Of a stretch of DNA of 64,000 nucleotides, positions 17,329 to 25,029 are shown one piece after another (within the stretch, counting starts at the first letter, position 1; every line of letters starts with the position of its first letter). The DNA lies in the NCBI GenBank assembly GCA_022775085.1, contig JALFJQ010000028.1, forward strand, positions 62,001 through 126,000, given 5' to 3'. The translations under genes and the position numbers were made by a program. The notes beneath the pieces were generated by a model. The model made no database searches. It was given only the letters and a program-made list of their open reading frames with translations, and was not told the origin of the DNA. The DNA is from Clostridiales bacterium. GTDB lineage: Bacteria; Bacillota; Clostridia; Oscillospirales; Oscillospiraceae.

Positions 17329-18234
17329 ATGGATCTTCGCGGTCTGAATTACTTCTCGGTGGTTGCCGAGGAACTGAATTTTACCCGGGCAGCCCAGCGG
17401 CTGAACATGAGCCAGCCTCCCCTGAGCAACCAGATCCGGGCACTGGAAGAGGAGCTGGGCACTCCCCTGTTTATCCGGGGCAGCCGGAGCCTGCAGCTGA
17501 CGGAGGCGGGAAAGCTCCTTTACCGCCGGGCAGAGCAGCTGCTGGATCTGGCGGAGCGGGCCCGGGAGGAAATCGGCGCGCTGGCAATGGGCCTGTCCGG
17601 CACCCTGTGTCTTGGCAGCGTCGCCGGCCGGGCACCCTTTCTGGCTGCCCGCTGGCTGGCCGGCTTCCGGGAGGAATACCCTTTGGTGCGCTTTGAGATT
17701 GTCAACGGCAGCAGCGACGACATCATTGAACAGATCCAACGGGGCTTCATCGAACTGGGCATCATCGCCGCCCCCTACGACAGCGAGCATCTGGAGGGCA
17801 TTGTGGTAGGCGACGAGCCGTGGTGCGCCATTCTGTCCGACCGGCATCCTCTGTCGGACCGCCCGGAGGAACCGCTGCCCCTGAGAGCGCTGGCGGGACA
17901 GCCTCTGATCGTGCCCCACCGCCGCTCCCGGATTGACGAGATCCGCAGCTGGTTCCGTCTGGCCGGGGCGGAGCCGAACATCATCGGTGAACATTCCAAT
18001 TTTGTGGATGTGCTCGCCATTGCCCACGCCAATCTGGGCATCGGAATTTTTCCCCAAACCACGCCTCAGCCCATGCCCGGGATCGTATGCCGCCGGATCG
18101 TTGAGCCGTCCCGTCAGGCCCGGTATCTGCTGGTGCGCAAGCGCAGCGCCTCCCTGTCGGAGCTTTCCCAGACCTTCTGGGAATATGTTTCCGACGATCT
18201 GGAAGAGCACCCGCCGGAGCTGCTGGAAGAATAG
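17329..18234 (+). CDS. LysR-family transcriptional regulator
   Basis: DNA-binding regulator of 301 residues. The N-terminal winged HTH reads LNYFSVVAEELNFTRAAQRLNMSQPPLSNQIRALEEELGT in shape, i.e. the standard LysR recognition region at residues about 3-60; the rest is a periplasmic-binding-protein-like effector domain with HPLSDRPEEPLPL and LGIGIFP. GAAGGAGG precedes the ATG. It starts 23 bases after the flippase gene and is probably co-transcribed with it. Immediately downstream is a minus-strand unit encoding two copies of a 20-residue peptide, and a candidate LysR box lies at 18581-18599. The effector is unknown. Confidence 0.92.
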   Translation: MDLRGLNYFSVVAEELNFTRAAQRLNMSQPPLSNQIRALEEELGTPLFIRGSRSLQLTEAGKLLYRRAEQLLDLAERAREEIGALAMGLSGTLCLGSVAGRAPFLAARWLAGFREEYPLVRFEIVNGSSDDIIEQIQRGFIELGIIAAPYDSEHLEGIVVGDEPWCAILSDRHPLSDRPEEPLPLRALAGQPLIVPHRRSRIDEIRSWFRLAGAEPNIIGEHSNFVDVLAIAHANLGIGIFPQTTPQPMPGIVCRRIVEPSRQARYLLVRKRSASLSELSQTFWEYVSDDLEEHPPELLEE

Positions 18235-18241
18235 TGCAAAA

Positions 18242-18282
18242 ATAACCCCCGTCATCCGCTTGCCGCGCATGACGGGGGTTAT
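18242..18282. terminator. bidirectional terminator between LysR and the small-peptide genes
   Basis: ATAACCCCCGTCAT at 18242-18255 pairs perfectly with ATGACGGGGGTTAT at 18269-18282. On the minus strand the stem runs into TTATTTTT, so it should end the peptide transcript well; on the plus strand it follows LysR but lacks a T-run. Confidence 0.85.
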
Positions 18283-18326
18283 GAATTGTCCGTATTGACC
18301 ATATCGTTCCTCATTCCGCCCGCAGA

Positions 18327-18389
18327 TCAATGCTTGAAGGTCTCATAGTATTCTTCCAGCAGGGCTTCCAGCTTCTTCACGGTTTTCAT
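18327..18389 (-). CDS. 20-residue peptide, second tandem copy
   Basis: ATG at 18389, stop TGA at 18327-18329, with AAAGGAG nine bases upstream. The product is MKTVKKLEALLEEYYETFKH, identical to the copy at 18410-18472. The two genes differ at six codons (GCT/GCC, TTG/CTG, TAC/TAT, GAA/GAG, TTT/TTC, CAC/CAT), all silent. The peptide would form an amphipathic helix with basic N-terminus and acidic, aromatic C-terminal half; there is no signal peptide or cysteine. A strong terminator follows. I do not recognise the family. Confidence 0.75.
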   Translation of the reverse strand: MKTVKKLEALLEEYYETFKH

Positions 18390-18409
18390 GGTTCTGCTCC
18401 TTTCTCAAA

Positions 18410-18472
18410 TCAGTGCTTAAAGGTTTCGTAGTATTCTTCCAACAGAGCTTCCAGCTTCTTCACGGTTTTCAT
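18410..18472 (-). CDS. 20-residue peptide, first tandem copy
   Basis: ATG at 18472, stop at 18410-18412, with AAGGAGG about eight bases upstream and a short hairpin (CGGGC/GCCCG, 18494-18509) in the leader. The protein sequence equals that of the downstream copy, from which it is separated by 20 bases carrying its own ribosome site. Only silent differences between two adjacent copies argue that the peptide itself is selected. No clear promoter was found; TATTAT (18534-18539, minus strand) may be a -10. It lies between LysR and the GT26 fusion, divergent from the latter. Confidence 0.75.
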   Translation of the reverse strand: MKTVKKLEALLEEYYETFKH

Positions 18473-18580
18473 ATTGGTTCCTCCTTTTGCTGCCGGGCTT
18501 CGATGCCCGACGCTTTTTCTTTCTGGCATCATCATAATACAGGTATAGGAAAAAGTAAAATACCAAAATCAGAGGTGCTT

Positions 18581-18599
18581 CTATATCGTTTTGATATAG
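18581..18599. promoter_or_regulatory. candidate LysR-type operator
   Basis: A perfect interrupted palindrome, CTATATC-N5-GATATAG, which fits the T-N11-A pattern of LysR boxes. It lies between the peptide genes and the divergent promoter at 18664, 350 bases after the LysR gene. Binding is inferred only from pattern and position. Confidence 0.45.
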
Positions 18600-18663
18600 T
18601 ATTCTCCGTTTCCTCCTGTTCTGCCGTTCTCTGCCGCCGAAGGAAAGAATCTGACGGTGAGGA

Positions 18664-18692
18664 TTGCAAAACGGGGGAAAATGCTGTATAAT
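18664..18692 (+). promoter_or_regulatory. promoter of the second polysaccharide operon
   Basis: TTGCAA at 18664-18669, 17-base spacer, TATAAT at 18687-18692. The 19 bases ending at the -10 match those at 3382-3400 in 18 to 19 positions. Confidence 0.8.
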
Positions 18693-18726
18693 ATTCAAAT
18701 ATAGCGGCATGGAAGGAGTTTAAAAC

Positions 18727-20244
18727 ATGGGGACAACTGACAGGGCAAAGAAACTGGTGAGTATGGCCGCGGAGCTGCTGCTGATCATCGCATCCTACTA
18801 TGTGTGCGGCGTGATCCGGGTATTTCTACCGCAGGGAAAGCGCTACGCCTTTGCCGACACCCTGACCTACGGATACCTGGCGGTACTGTACGCCGTGGTG
18901 TTCGTGGTGATCCATGACTTCCTGGGCAGCTACGATACTATGAAATTCCGTGGGCTGCAGGGAGAACTGATCCGCATCGCCTTCGGTGATCTGTTAGGCT
19001 GCCTCGTAATGACCTCGGTAATCTATATTTTCCGGCTGGAGCAGTTCAGCCGTCTGCTGCTCATCATGTTCCTGCTGTGCTCCTCCTCGGTGCTGCTGGT
19101 AAAGCGGATTCTGCTGTCCCGGCTCTATATGAAGTATTCCGTGACCAAGGGCAGCGACAACACCCTGCTGGTGGGCGCCGGCCCCGGGACGGCGCGGCTG
19201 CGTCAGGCGCTGGCAGAGGACCAGAGCGGCGAAATTCGTTGCCTTGGATATGTGGCGGAGTCCCCCATGGAGACCATGCCGGACTATCTGGGCGGTTTTG
19301 ACCGGCTGGAGGGGTGCATCCGGCAGCTGGACATCAAAAAGCTCATTGCCGTGCAGGAAGATATTACGCCTGATGCTCTGCGGCAGCTGGTCACCGTCGG
19401 CGAGAAAAACGGCGTGGAGGTTCTGCTGGTACCCAGCTTCGGCCCCTATCTGAGCAGCCGGAGCCGGGTCGATCTGATCGGCGGCTTTCGGACAGTGCGT
19501 CTGCGGCTGTTCGACACCTCCAATATTCTGGGGGTCCGGGTCGCGGTAACGGATATGGAAAAAACCGTGGCGCTGGTGGAAAGCCAGCTGGAAAACTGGC
19601 GGGGCGAGTACATCTGCGTCGCCAATGTCCACACCACCGTGACTGCCAGCGAGGACGAGGAATACCGGAAGGTTCAGAACGGCGCGGTGATGGTGTTGCC
19701 CGACGGCGGGCCTCTGTCGGCCTACAGCCGCCGCCACGATTTTGAGGAAGCCCGGCGGGTGACCGGCCCGGATCTGATGCTCCGGCTGCTGGCAGTTTCC
19801 CCCGCGAAGGGCTACCGCCATTTCTTCTACGGCTCCACCGACGAGACGCTGGAGCGGATGCGCAAACGGCTGGCATTGGACTATCCCGGCCTGCAGGTCT
19901 GCGGCATGGTCAGCCCTCCCTTCCGGGCGCTGACACCGGAAGAGGATAATCAGATCGTGGAGCAGATCAACGCGGCGAAACCGGACTTTGTCTGGGTGGG
20001 CCTGGGTGCTCCCAAGCAGGAGATCTGGATGAACCAGCATCAGGGCCGGGTCCGGGGTCTGATGATCGGCGTAGGCGCGGGCTTTGACTACTATGCCGGC
20101 AACATCCAGCGGGCGCCCATGTGGATGCAGAAGTGCAGTCTGGAATGGCTGTACCGGTTGATGCAGGACCCGAAACGGCTGTTCAAGCGCTACCTGTATA
20201 CCAACACCAAATTCCTTTGGGATACGATTTTTAGAGGAAAATAA
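18727..20244 (+). CDS. membrane/Rossmann region fused to TagA/WecG (GT26) glycosyltransferase
   Basis: Fusion of 505 residues. Residues 1-135 contain four hydrophobic segments and residues about 140-255 a CoA-binding-like Rossmann domain (TLLVGAGPGTARLRQAL), which together resemble the N-terminal half of WbaP/EpsL-type initiating phosphoglycosyltransferases. The expected catalytic domain of those enzymes is absent. Instead, from about 265 the protein is a GT26 transferase (TagA/WecG/CpsF): ANVHTTVTASEDEEY, LPDGGPLSAYSRR, RVTGPDLMLRLL, WVGLGAPKQEIWM and VGAGFDYYAGNIQRAP. GT26 enzymes add ManNAc or related sugars to a lipid-linked acceptor. First gene of its operon; the next starts 6 bases later. 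Confidence 0.85.
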   Translation: MGTTDRAKKLVSMAAELLLIIASYYVCGVIRVFLPQGKRYAFADTLTYGYLAVLYAVVFVVIHDFLGSYDTMKFRGLQGELIRIAFGDLLGCLVMTSVIYIFRLEQFSRLLLIMFLLCSSSVLLVKRILLSRLYMKYSVTKGSDNTLLVGAGPGTARLRQALAEDQSGEIRCLGYVAESPMETMPDYLGGFDRLEGCIRQLDIKKLIAVQEDITPDALRQLVTVGEKNGVEVLLVPSFGPYLSSRSRVDLIGGFRTVRLRLFDTSNILGVRVAVTDMEKTVALVESQLENWRGEYICVANVHTTVTASEDEEYRKVQNGAVMVLPDGGPLSAYSRRHDFEEARRVTGPDLMLRLLAVSPAKGYRHFFYGSTDETLERMRKRLALDYPGLQVCGMVSPPFRALTPEEDNQIVEQINAAKPDFVWVGLGAPKQEIWMNQHQGRVRGLMIGVGAGFDYYAGNIQRAPMWMQKCSLEWLYRLMQDPKRLFKRYLYTNTKFLWDTIFRGK

Positions 20245-20250
20245 GACAAT

Positions 20251-21432
20251 ATGGACAAAAAGCTGACGATTTTACAGGTCCATAATTTTTACCGGATCCC
20301 CGGCGGCGAGGACACTGTCGTGGAAAATGAGCGGCGGCTGCTGGAAAAAGGCGGCCATCGGGTGATTCCTTATTTCCGGGACAACAAGGAGCTGGCGGAT
20401 TTTTCCCTTTTTCGCAAGCTCCTGCTGCCTCTGACCACCGTTTTCAACCCCGAGACCTACCGGCAGGTGCGCGGGCTGATCCGTCGGGAGCACATCGACA
20501 TCGTCCACGTCCACAACACCCTGAACCTTGTCAGCCCGGCGGTGTACTATGCCGCCGCGGCAGAGGGCGTGCCGGTGGTGCAGACGGTACACAATTTCCG
20601 TCTGCTGTGTCCCGGCGCCACCTTTTACCGGGACGGGCACATCTGTGAGGACTGTGTAACGAAGGGGCTTGGCTGCGCCGTGAAGCACCGCTGCTACCGG
20701 GACAGCCGCCTGCAGACCCTGGCCTGCGTGCTCAGCACCAAATTCCACCGGATGACGGGAATCTATGGAAAGCTCAGCTACATCTGCCTGACAGATTTTA
20801 ACCGTGAAAAGCTGCTGAGCCTGCCGCAGATCCGGCCGGAGCGGGTATTCGTCAAGCCGAATTTTACGCAGGCGGTGGACGCCCCCATTCTTCCCGCCGA
20901 AGCGCGGGAGAACCGCTTTGTGTTTGCCGGGCGGCTGGACAGGCTAAAGGGTATCGAGGTGCTGCTGGAAGCCTGGAAGCAAATGGGAGCGGACGCGCCG
21001 GAGCTTCTGCTTTGCGGCACGGGGCCGATGGAGGACTGGTGCCGGTCTTTTCTGGCGGAGAACAGCCTGACGAAGATCCGGATGCCGGGCTTTGTGGACA
21101 ACCGGCAGCTGCGGCATCTCATTGGCGCGTCCAAAGGTCTGATCCTGCCGACCCAGTGGTATGAGGGCTTCCCCATGAGCATCGTAGAGGCCCTCAGCGT
21201 TGGCACTCCAGTGATCTGCTCTGATCTGGGGAACGCCGGCAGCATCGTCACAGAGGGCGTATCCGGACGAAAGTTCCGGGCGGATTCCCCGGAGGATCTG
21301 ATCCGGGCTGTCCGGGCCTGCACCGGTCTGTGTCAGAGCACCTACGAAACCTATCTGTCTGAATACACGGCGGAGAAAAACTATAGCCGCCTGCTGGAGA
21401 TCTACGGCAGGGTGCTGGAAGCAAACACATGA
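20251..21432 (+). CDS. glycosyltransferase family 4
   Basis: GT-B glycosyltransferase, 393 residues, beginning LTILQVHNFYRIPGGEDTVVENE. A Cys-rich patch (RLLCPGATF, HICEDC, GCAVKHRCY) at about residues 115-150 recalls the enzyme at 4580. C-terminal motifs include VFAGRLDRLKGIEVLLEAW and the donor site EGFPMSIVEALSVGTPV. It lies between the GT26 fusion and the second flippase. Sugar unknown. Confidence 0.88.
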   Translation: MDKKLTILQVHNFYRIPGGEDTVVENERRLLEKGGHRVIPYFRDNKELADFSLFRKLLLPLTTVFNPETYRQVRGLIRREHIDIVHVHNTLNLVSPAVYYAAAAEGVPVVQTVHNFRLLCPGATFYRDGHICEDCVTKGLGCAVKHRCYRDSRLQTLACVLSTKFHRMTGIYGKLSYICLTDFNREKLLSLPQIRPERVFVKPNFTQAVDAPILPAEARENRFVFAGRLDRLKGIEVLLEAWKQMGADAPELLLCGTGPMEDWCRSFLAENSLTKIRMPGFVDNRQLRHLIGASKGLILPTQWYEGFPMSIVEALSVGTPVICSDLGNAGSIVTEGVSGRKFRADSPEDLIRAVRACTGLCQSTYETYLSEYTAEKNYSRLLEIYGRVLEANT

Positions 21433-21466
21433 CCCGTAAGTCGAGCAATCCAAAGGAGAAACAGGA

Positions 21467-23014
21467 ATGAAGCTGGAACGCACAAAAAACATGGCAAGAA
21501 ATGTGGCCTACGGCTACCTGAGCAAGATCATTCTCATGTTTTTCCCCTTCCTCACCCGCAGCATCTTTATCCGGGTCCTGGGCGCGGAGTATCTGGGCCT
21601 GAACGGGCTTTTCAGCTCCATTCTGACGGTCCTGAATATGACCGAGCTTGGCTTCGCCTCCGCCATCGTGGTCCATATGTACCGCGCCATCGCGGCGGAC
21701 GACCACGCCGGGATCAACGCCCTGCTGAGCTATTACCGAAAGATCTATCACGGAGTTGGTCTGGTCATTCTGGCTGTCGGCTGCGCTCTGATCCCCTTTC
21801 TGCCGAAGCTGATCAACGGCAGCTGGCCGTCGGACATCAGCCTGACGGCTGTGTATCTCGTATACCTGTTCGACACCTGCGCCAGCTATTTCCTGTTTGC
21901 CTACTATGCCAGCCTGGCCTCAGCCTTCCAGCGGGACGACCTGATGATCAGAGTCGATCTGTTTACGAAGATCCTCATGTATCTCGGGCAGATCGCGCTG
22001 CTGCTGACGGTTCGAAACTACTACGCCTATCTGGCCATCTTGCCTCTTTGCACCATCGGCCGGAATCTGTGCACCTACCTGTGTGTCCGGAAAACCTTTC
22101 CCCGCTATTCCCCTCAGGGTGCCATCTCCCCCCAGACCCGGGCGGACATTCTTCAGAAAGTAAAGGGTGCGGTGATCGGCAGGGTCTCCTGGGTCTGCCG
22201 CAATTCCTTCGACAGCGTCTTTATCTCCATGTTCCTGGGGCTTACCGCCACCGCCATCTACGGCAACTACTACTACATCATGAACACGCTGACAGCTCTG
22301 ATGCAAATTTTTATCAAGTCCGTAAACGCCGGTGCGGGCAACAGCATCGAGCTGGAAACCCAGGCAAAAAACCACCGTGACATGAACTGTATGAATTTTC
22401 TGTATATGTGGCTGGCGGGCTGGTGCAGCATCTGTATGCTGTGCCTGTATCAGCCCTTTATGACTCTCTGGGTCGGCAGGGATATGCTGCTGCCGGTCTC
22501 CACCATGGTTCTGTTTTGCGTCTATTTTTATCTGCTGAAAATGGGAGATGTCCTGGAAATATACGCCACCGCCAAGGGCCTTTTTTGGGAGCGCCGGCAT
22601 ATTGCTATCGCCGAGGGCATCGGAAATATCACGCTGAACTATTTTCTCGGCAAGCATTTCGGCATTGCCGGTATCCTCTGGGCCACCATTCTTACCGTGG
22701 CGGGAATCGGGCAGCTGTTCGGCTCCCGGGTAGTGTTTCGCCATTATTTTACAGATTATTCCGTAAACCGGTATCTGCTGCGGCATCTGAAATACGCGCT
22801 GATCACCACTGCGGTGGGCGCTGTGACCTACGCCGTATGCAGCCGTGTTTCTCTGACGGGGATCCCTGAGCTGCTGGCCATCGGCACGATCTGCGCGGTG
22901 CTGCCCAACTGTCTGTACCTGATAATCCTGTGTCGGACCGGCGCTTTCCGGGACACCCGGGCATGGACGCTGGAAAAACTGAAAAATCTGAGAAAAGGCG
23001 GCATAAAATCATGA
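21467..23014 (+). CDS. Wzx-type polysaccharide flippase (copy 2)
   Basis: MOP-superfamily flippase, 515 residues with about 12-14 hydrophobic segments. The opening FLTRSIFIRVLGAEYLGLNGLFSSIL and LTVLNMTELGFASAIVVHM parallel the first flippase at 15770. AAAGGAG precedes the ATG. Its stop overlaps the next gene by four bases. It would move a lipid-linked glycan made by the upstream transferases across the membrane. Confidence 0.9.
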   Translation: MKLERTKNMARNVAYGYLSKIILMFFPFLTRSIFIRVLGAEYLGLNGLFSSILTVLNMTELGFASAIVVHMYRAIAADDHAGINALLSYYRKIYHGVGLVILAVGCALIPFLPKLINGSWPSDISLTAVYLVYLFDTCASYFLFAYYASLASAFQRDDLMIRVDLFTKILMYLGQIALLLTVRNYYAYLAILPLCTIGRNLCTYLCVRKTFPRYSPQGAISPQTRADILQKVKGAVIGRVSWVCRNSFDSVFISMFLGLTATAIYGNYYYIMNTLTALMQIFIKSVNAGAGNSIELETQAKNHRDMNCMNFLYMWLAGWCSICMLCLYQPFMTLWVGRDMLLPVSTMVLFCVYFYLLKMGDVLEIYATAKGLFWERRHIAIAEGIGNITLNYFLGKHFGIAGILWATILTVAGIGQLFGSRVVFRHYFTDYSVNRYLLRHLKYALITTAVGAVTYAVCSRVSLTGIPELLAIGTICAVLPNCLYLIILCRTGAFRDTRAWTLEKLKNLRKGGIKS

Positions 23015-23508
23015 GTATCGTGAAAAATGAGGCAAAAATCAGAAATCCTCTGATTGTTGGTATCCGGGAGCAGCTGGAGCACCGTGCGTTGTGGATGTAT
23101 CTTCTGTGCGACGAGGCCGCGAAAAAAGGCCTGCCCGCGGAGGAATACGTGCCCCAGGCCATCCGCCGCTGCGGTGTGTATCAGGGCAATCTGCTGAAGG
23201 AAAAGGGCGGCATGGGCAATTCCCTGAAGGGACTGAAAAAGGCCCTGTTCGGTTTCTTTGCCCAAAAGGTGTTCGAGATGGACATTCTGCGCTGCGATGA
23301 CGACCATCTGGACATTGATTTTCACTACTGCCCGCTGGTGAAAGCCTGGCAGAAGCAGGGCTGCACCGACGAGGAGATCGCGGTGCTGTGCGGCCACGCC
23401 ATGTGCGGTGACCGGGGCATCGGCTCCTGCTTTGGCGCGGAGCTGGATCTGCCCCAGACCATTGCCAAGGGCGGGGATACCTGCCAGCTGCGCTACATCC
23501 ACAGATAA
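23011..23508 (+). CDS. L-2-amino-thiazoline-4-carboxylate hydrolase-family protein
   Basis: A 165-residue protein of the ATC-hydrolase-like family. Family landmarks are FHYCPLVKAWQKQGCTDEEIAVLC, the GDRGIGSCFGAELDLPQTIAKG block, and CQLRYIHR at the end, with several conserved Cys and His. Some members hydrolyse a thiazoline to cysteine precursors, but most genomic copies are uncharacterised. The ATG at 23011 overlaps the flippase stop (ATGA), so it belongs to the operon; a role in the polysaccharide is not obvious. A strong terminator follows. Confidence 0.8.
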   Translation: MSIVKNEAKIRNPLIVGIREQLEHRALWMYLLCDEAAKKGLPAEEYVPQAIRRCGVYQGNLLKEKGGMGNSLKGLKKALFGFFAQKVFEMDILRCDDDHLDIDFHYCPLVKAWQKQGCTDEEIAVLCGHAMCGDRGIGSCFGAELDLPQTIAKGGDTCQLRYIHR

Positions 23509-23511
23509 TAC

Positions 23512-23540
23512 TCGGCCGGAAGCGAACTGCTTCCGGCCGA
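23512..23540. terminator. terminator of the second polysaccharide operon
   Basis: TCGGCCGGAAGC at 23512-23523 pairs perfectly with GCTTCCGGCCGA at 23529-23540, followed by TGTGTTTTAT. It separates two convergent genes and may serve both. Confidence 0.85.
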
Positions 23541-23546
23541 TGTGTT

Positions 23547-24776
23547 TTATACCACCTGAAAGATGTAGAATTTCAGGTAATCCGTTTCCGGCACGTTCCA
23601 GAGGATGGGATGGTCCGGAGCCTGCTGCCGGGCCTCGATCTGCCGCAGCTCCACCCCCGCATCGAGAGCCGCCGAGCGCAGCATCTTCACGAACAGTTCC
23701 GAGGGCATGAAGTGGCTGCAGGAGGCCGTAGCGAAGTAGCCGCCCCGGGGCAGCAGCTTCAAAGCCCGGAGGTTAATCTCCTTGTAGCCCCGTTGGGCGC
23801 TGTCCACGGTTTTTCTTGACTTGGTAAAGGCCGGGGGATCAAGAATTATGAAGTCGTAGGGCGCTTTCCCCTTGGATGCCAGTTCCGGCAGCAGATCAAA
23901 CACATCCGCCACCACAAAGTCCATCCTGTCGGTCAGACCATTCCGTTCGGCGTTGGCTTTTGCCATTTCGATGGCGGAGGCGGAGATGTCCACCGCCGTG
24001 ACGTGCTCTGCCCCACCCATGGCGGCGTTCAGGGCGAAGGAGCCGGTGTGGGTGAAGCAGTCCAGAACCCGTTTCCCTTTCGCCAGCTTAGCCACAGCCA
24101 GCCGGTTGTATTTCTGATCCAGGAAAAAACCGGTTTTCTGCCCGTTTTCCACGTCTACCCGGTAAAAAATCCCGTTTTCACAGATTTCTGTCACAGTGCT
24201 TAAGGGGGGCGTTTCGCCCTCCAGCGGATACCATCCCTTATTCTGGGGCAGGCCCTCCAGCTCACGAATGGCAACGTCGTTTCGCTCATAGATGCCCCGA
24301 ATGTCCTGCCCGTCGGCCCGGAGGACCTTCACCAGCAGCGGGAACACCACATCCTTGATTTTCTCCATGCCCACGGACAGGGTCTGGGTCACGAGAATAT
24401 CGGAAAACCGATCCACGGTCAGGCCGGGAAAGCCGTCGGCCTCGCCGAAGATAAGGCGGCAGCAGGAAATATCCCCACCCATGACGGTTTTCCGGTAGTC
24501 CCAGGCGTATTGAACGCGCCGCTGCCAAAAGGATTCGTCAAACCGGTCATTGGCGTTGTGGGACAGGAGCCGCAGGCGGATCTTGCTCTGGCGGCTGACA
24601 AAGCCGGTGCCGAGGTATTTGCCCTTTTCACTGACCGCATCGGCAAGGCAGCCGTTTTCGCACTGCCCTTCCTCCCGGACAACTTCGCCCTCGTAGATCC
24701 ATGGGTGTCCCTGCTCCACCCACCGGGTGCCCTTGGCAGTGATGATAAACTTAGGGAAATTTCGTTCTGCTTTCAT
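23547..24776 (-). CDS. RlmI-like class I SAM-dependent rRNA methyltransferase
   Basis: A 409-residue methyltransferase with an N-terminal PUA domain (about 8-80, GHPWIYEGEV) and a C-terminal Rossmann fold with VLDCFTHTGSFALNAAMGGA (SAM site) and the catalytic segment FIILDPPAFTKSRK. RlmI and relatives form 5-methylcytosine in 23S rRNA. I chose ATG at 24776 because AGAAGG is nine bases upstream; a TTG three codons earlier is possible. A housekeeping gene opposite in direction to its neighbours. Confidence 0.9.
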   Translation of the reverse strand: MKAERNFPKFIITAKGTRWVEQGHPWIYEGEVVREEGQCENGCLADAVSEKGKYLGTGFVSRQSKIRLRLLSHNANDRFDESFWQRRVQYAWDYRKTVMGGDISCCRLIFGEADGFPGLTVDRFSDILVTQTLSVGMEKIKDVVFPLLVKVLRADGQDIRGIYERNDVAIRELEGLPQNKGWYPLEGETPPLSTVTEICENGIFYRVDVENGQKTGFFLDQKYNRLAVAKLAKGKRVLDCFTHTGSFALNAAMGGAEHVTAVDISASAIEMAKANAERNGLTDRMDFVVADVFDLLPELASKGKAPYDFIILDPPAFTKSRKTVDSAQRGYKEINLRALKLLPRGGYFATASCSHFMPSELFVKMLRSAALDAGVELRQIEARQQAPDHPILWNVPETDYLKFYIFQVV

Positions 24777-24805
24777 ATCGTTCAACCTTCTCTATATGGT
24801 AACCA

Positions 24806-24837
24806 TCGCAGGGCTTATGTTATGCCCCGCCCTGCGA
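24806..24837. repeat. short hairpin repeat (copy a)
   Basis: TCGCAGGGC at 24806-24814 and GCCCTGCGA at 24829-24837. Read on the minus strand, TCGCAGGGCGGGG is identical to 27030-27042, so this is a small REP-like intergenic repeat. It lies in the leader of the methyltransferase gene. Confidence 0.5.
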
Positions 24838-24922
24838 CGTGTGCTGGTTTGTTCCCAGCCAGTATACCACAGCCCGGTTCAAAAGAAAAGCCCGGAAACG
24901 CGGCTTTTCCCGCAAAGGTGGA

Positions 24923-24951
24923 TTGATTTTCCCCCGAAAATGCGGTATGAT
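24923..24951 (+). promoter_or_regulatory. promoter of the GDP-fucose operon
   Basis: TTGATT at 24923-24928, 17-base spacer, TATGAT at 24946-24951. The spacer end CCCGAAAATGCGG partly resembles the two polysaccharide operon promoters. The ATG of gmd follows 78 bases later. Confidence 0.65.
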
Positions 24952-25029
24952 AGTGCCAGTATGCCCATATTGACGAAAATGCGTTTTATATCGCCCAAGC
25001 GGCTGTGATCTTTGATTCGGAGGATTATT

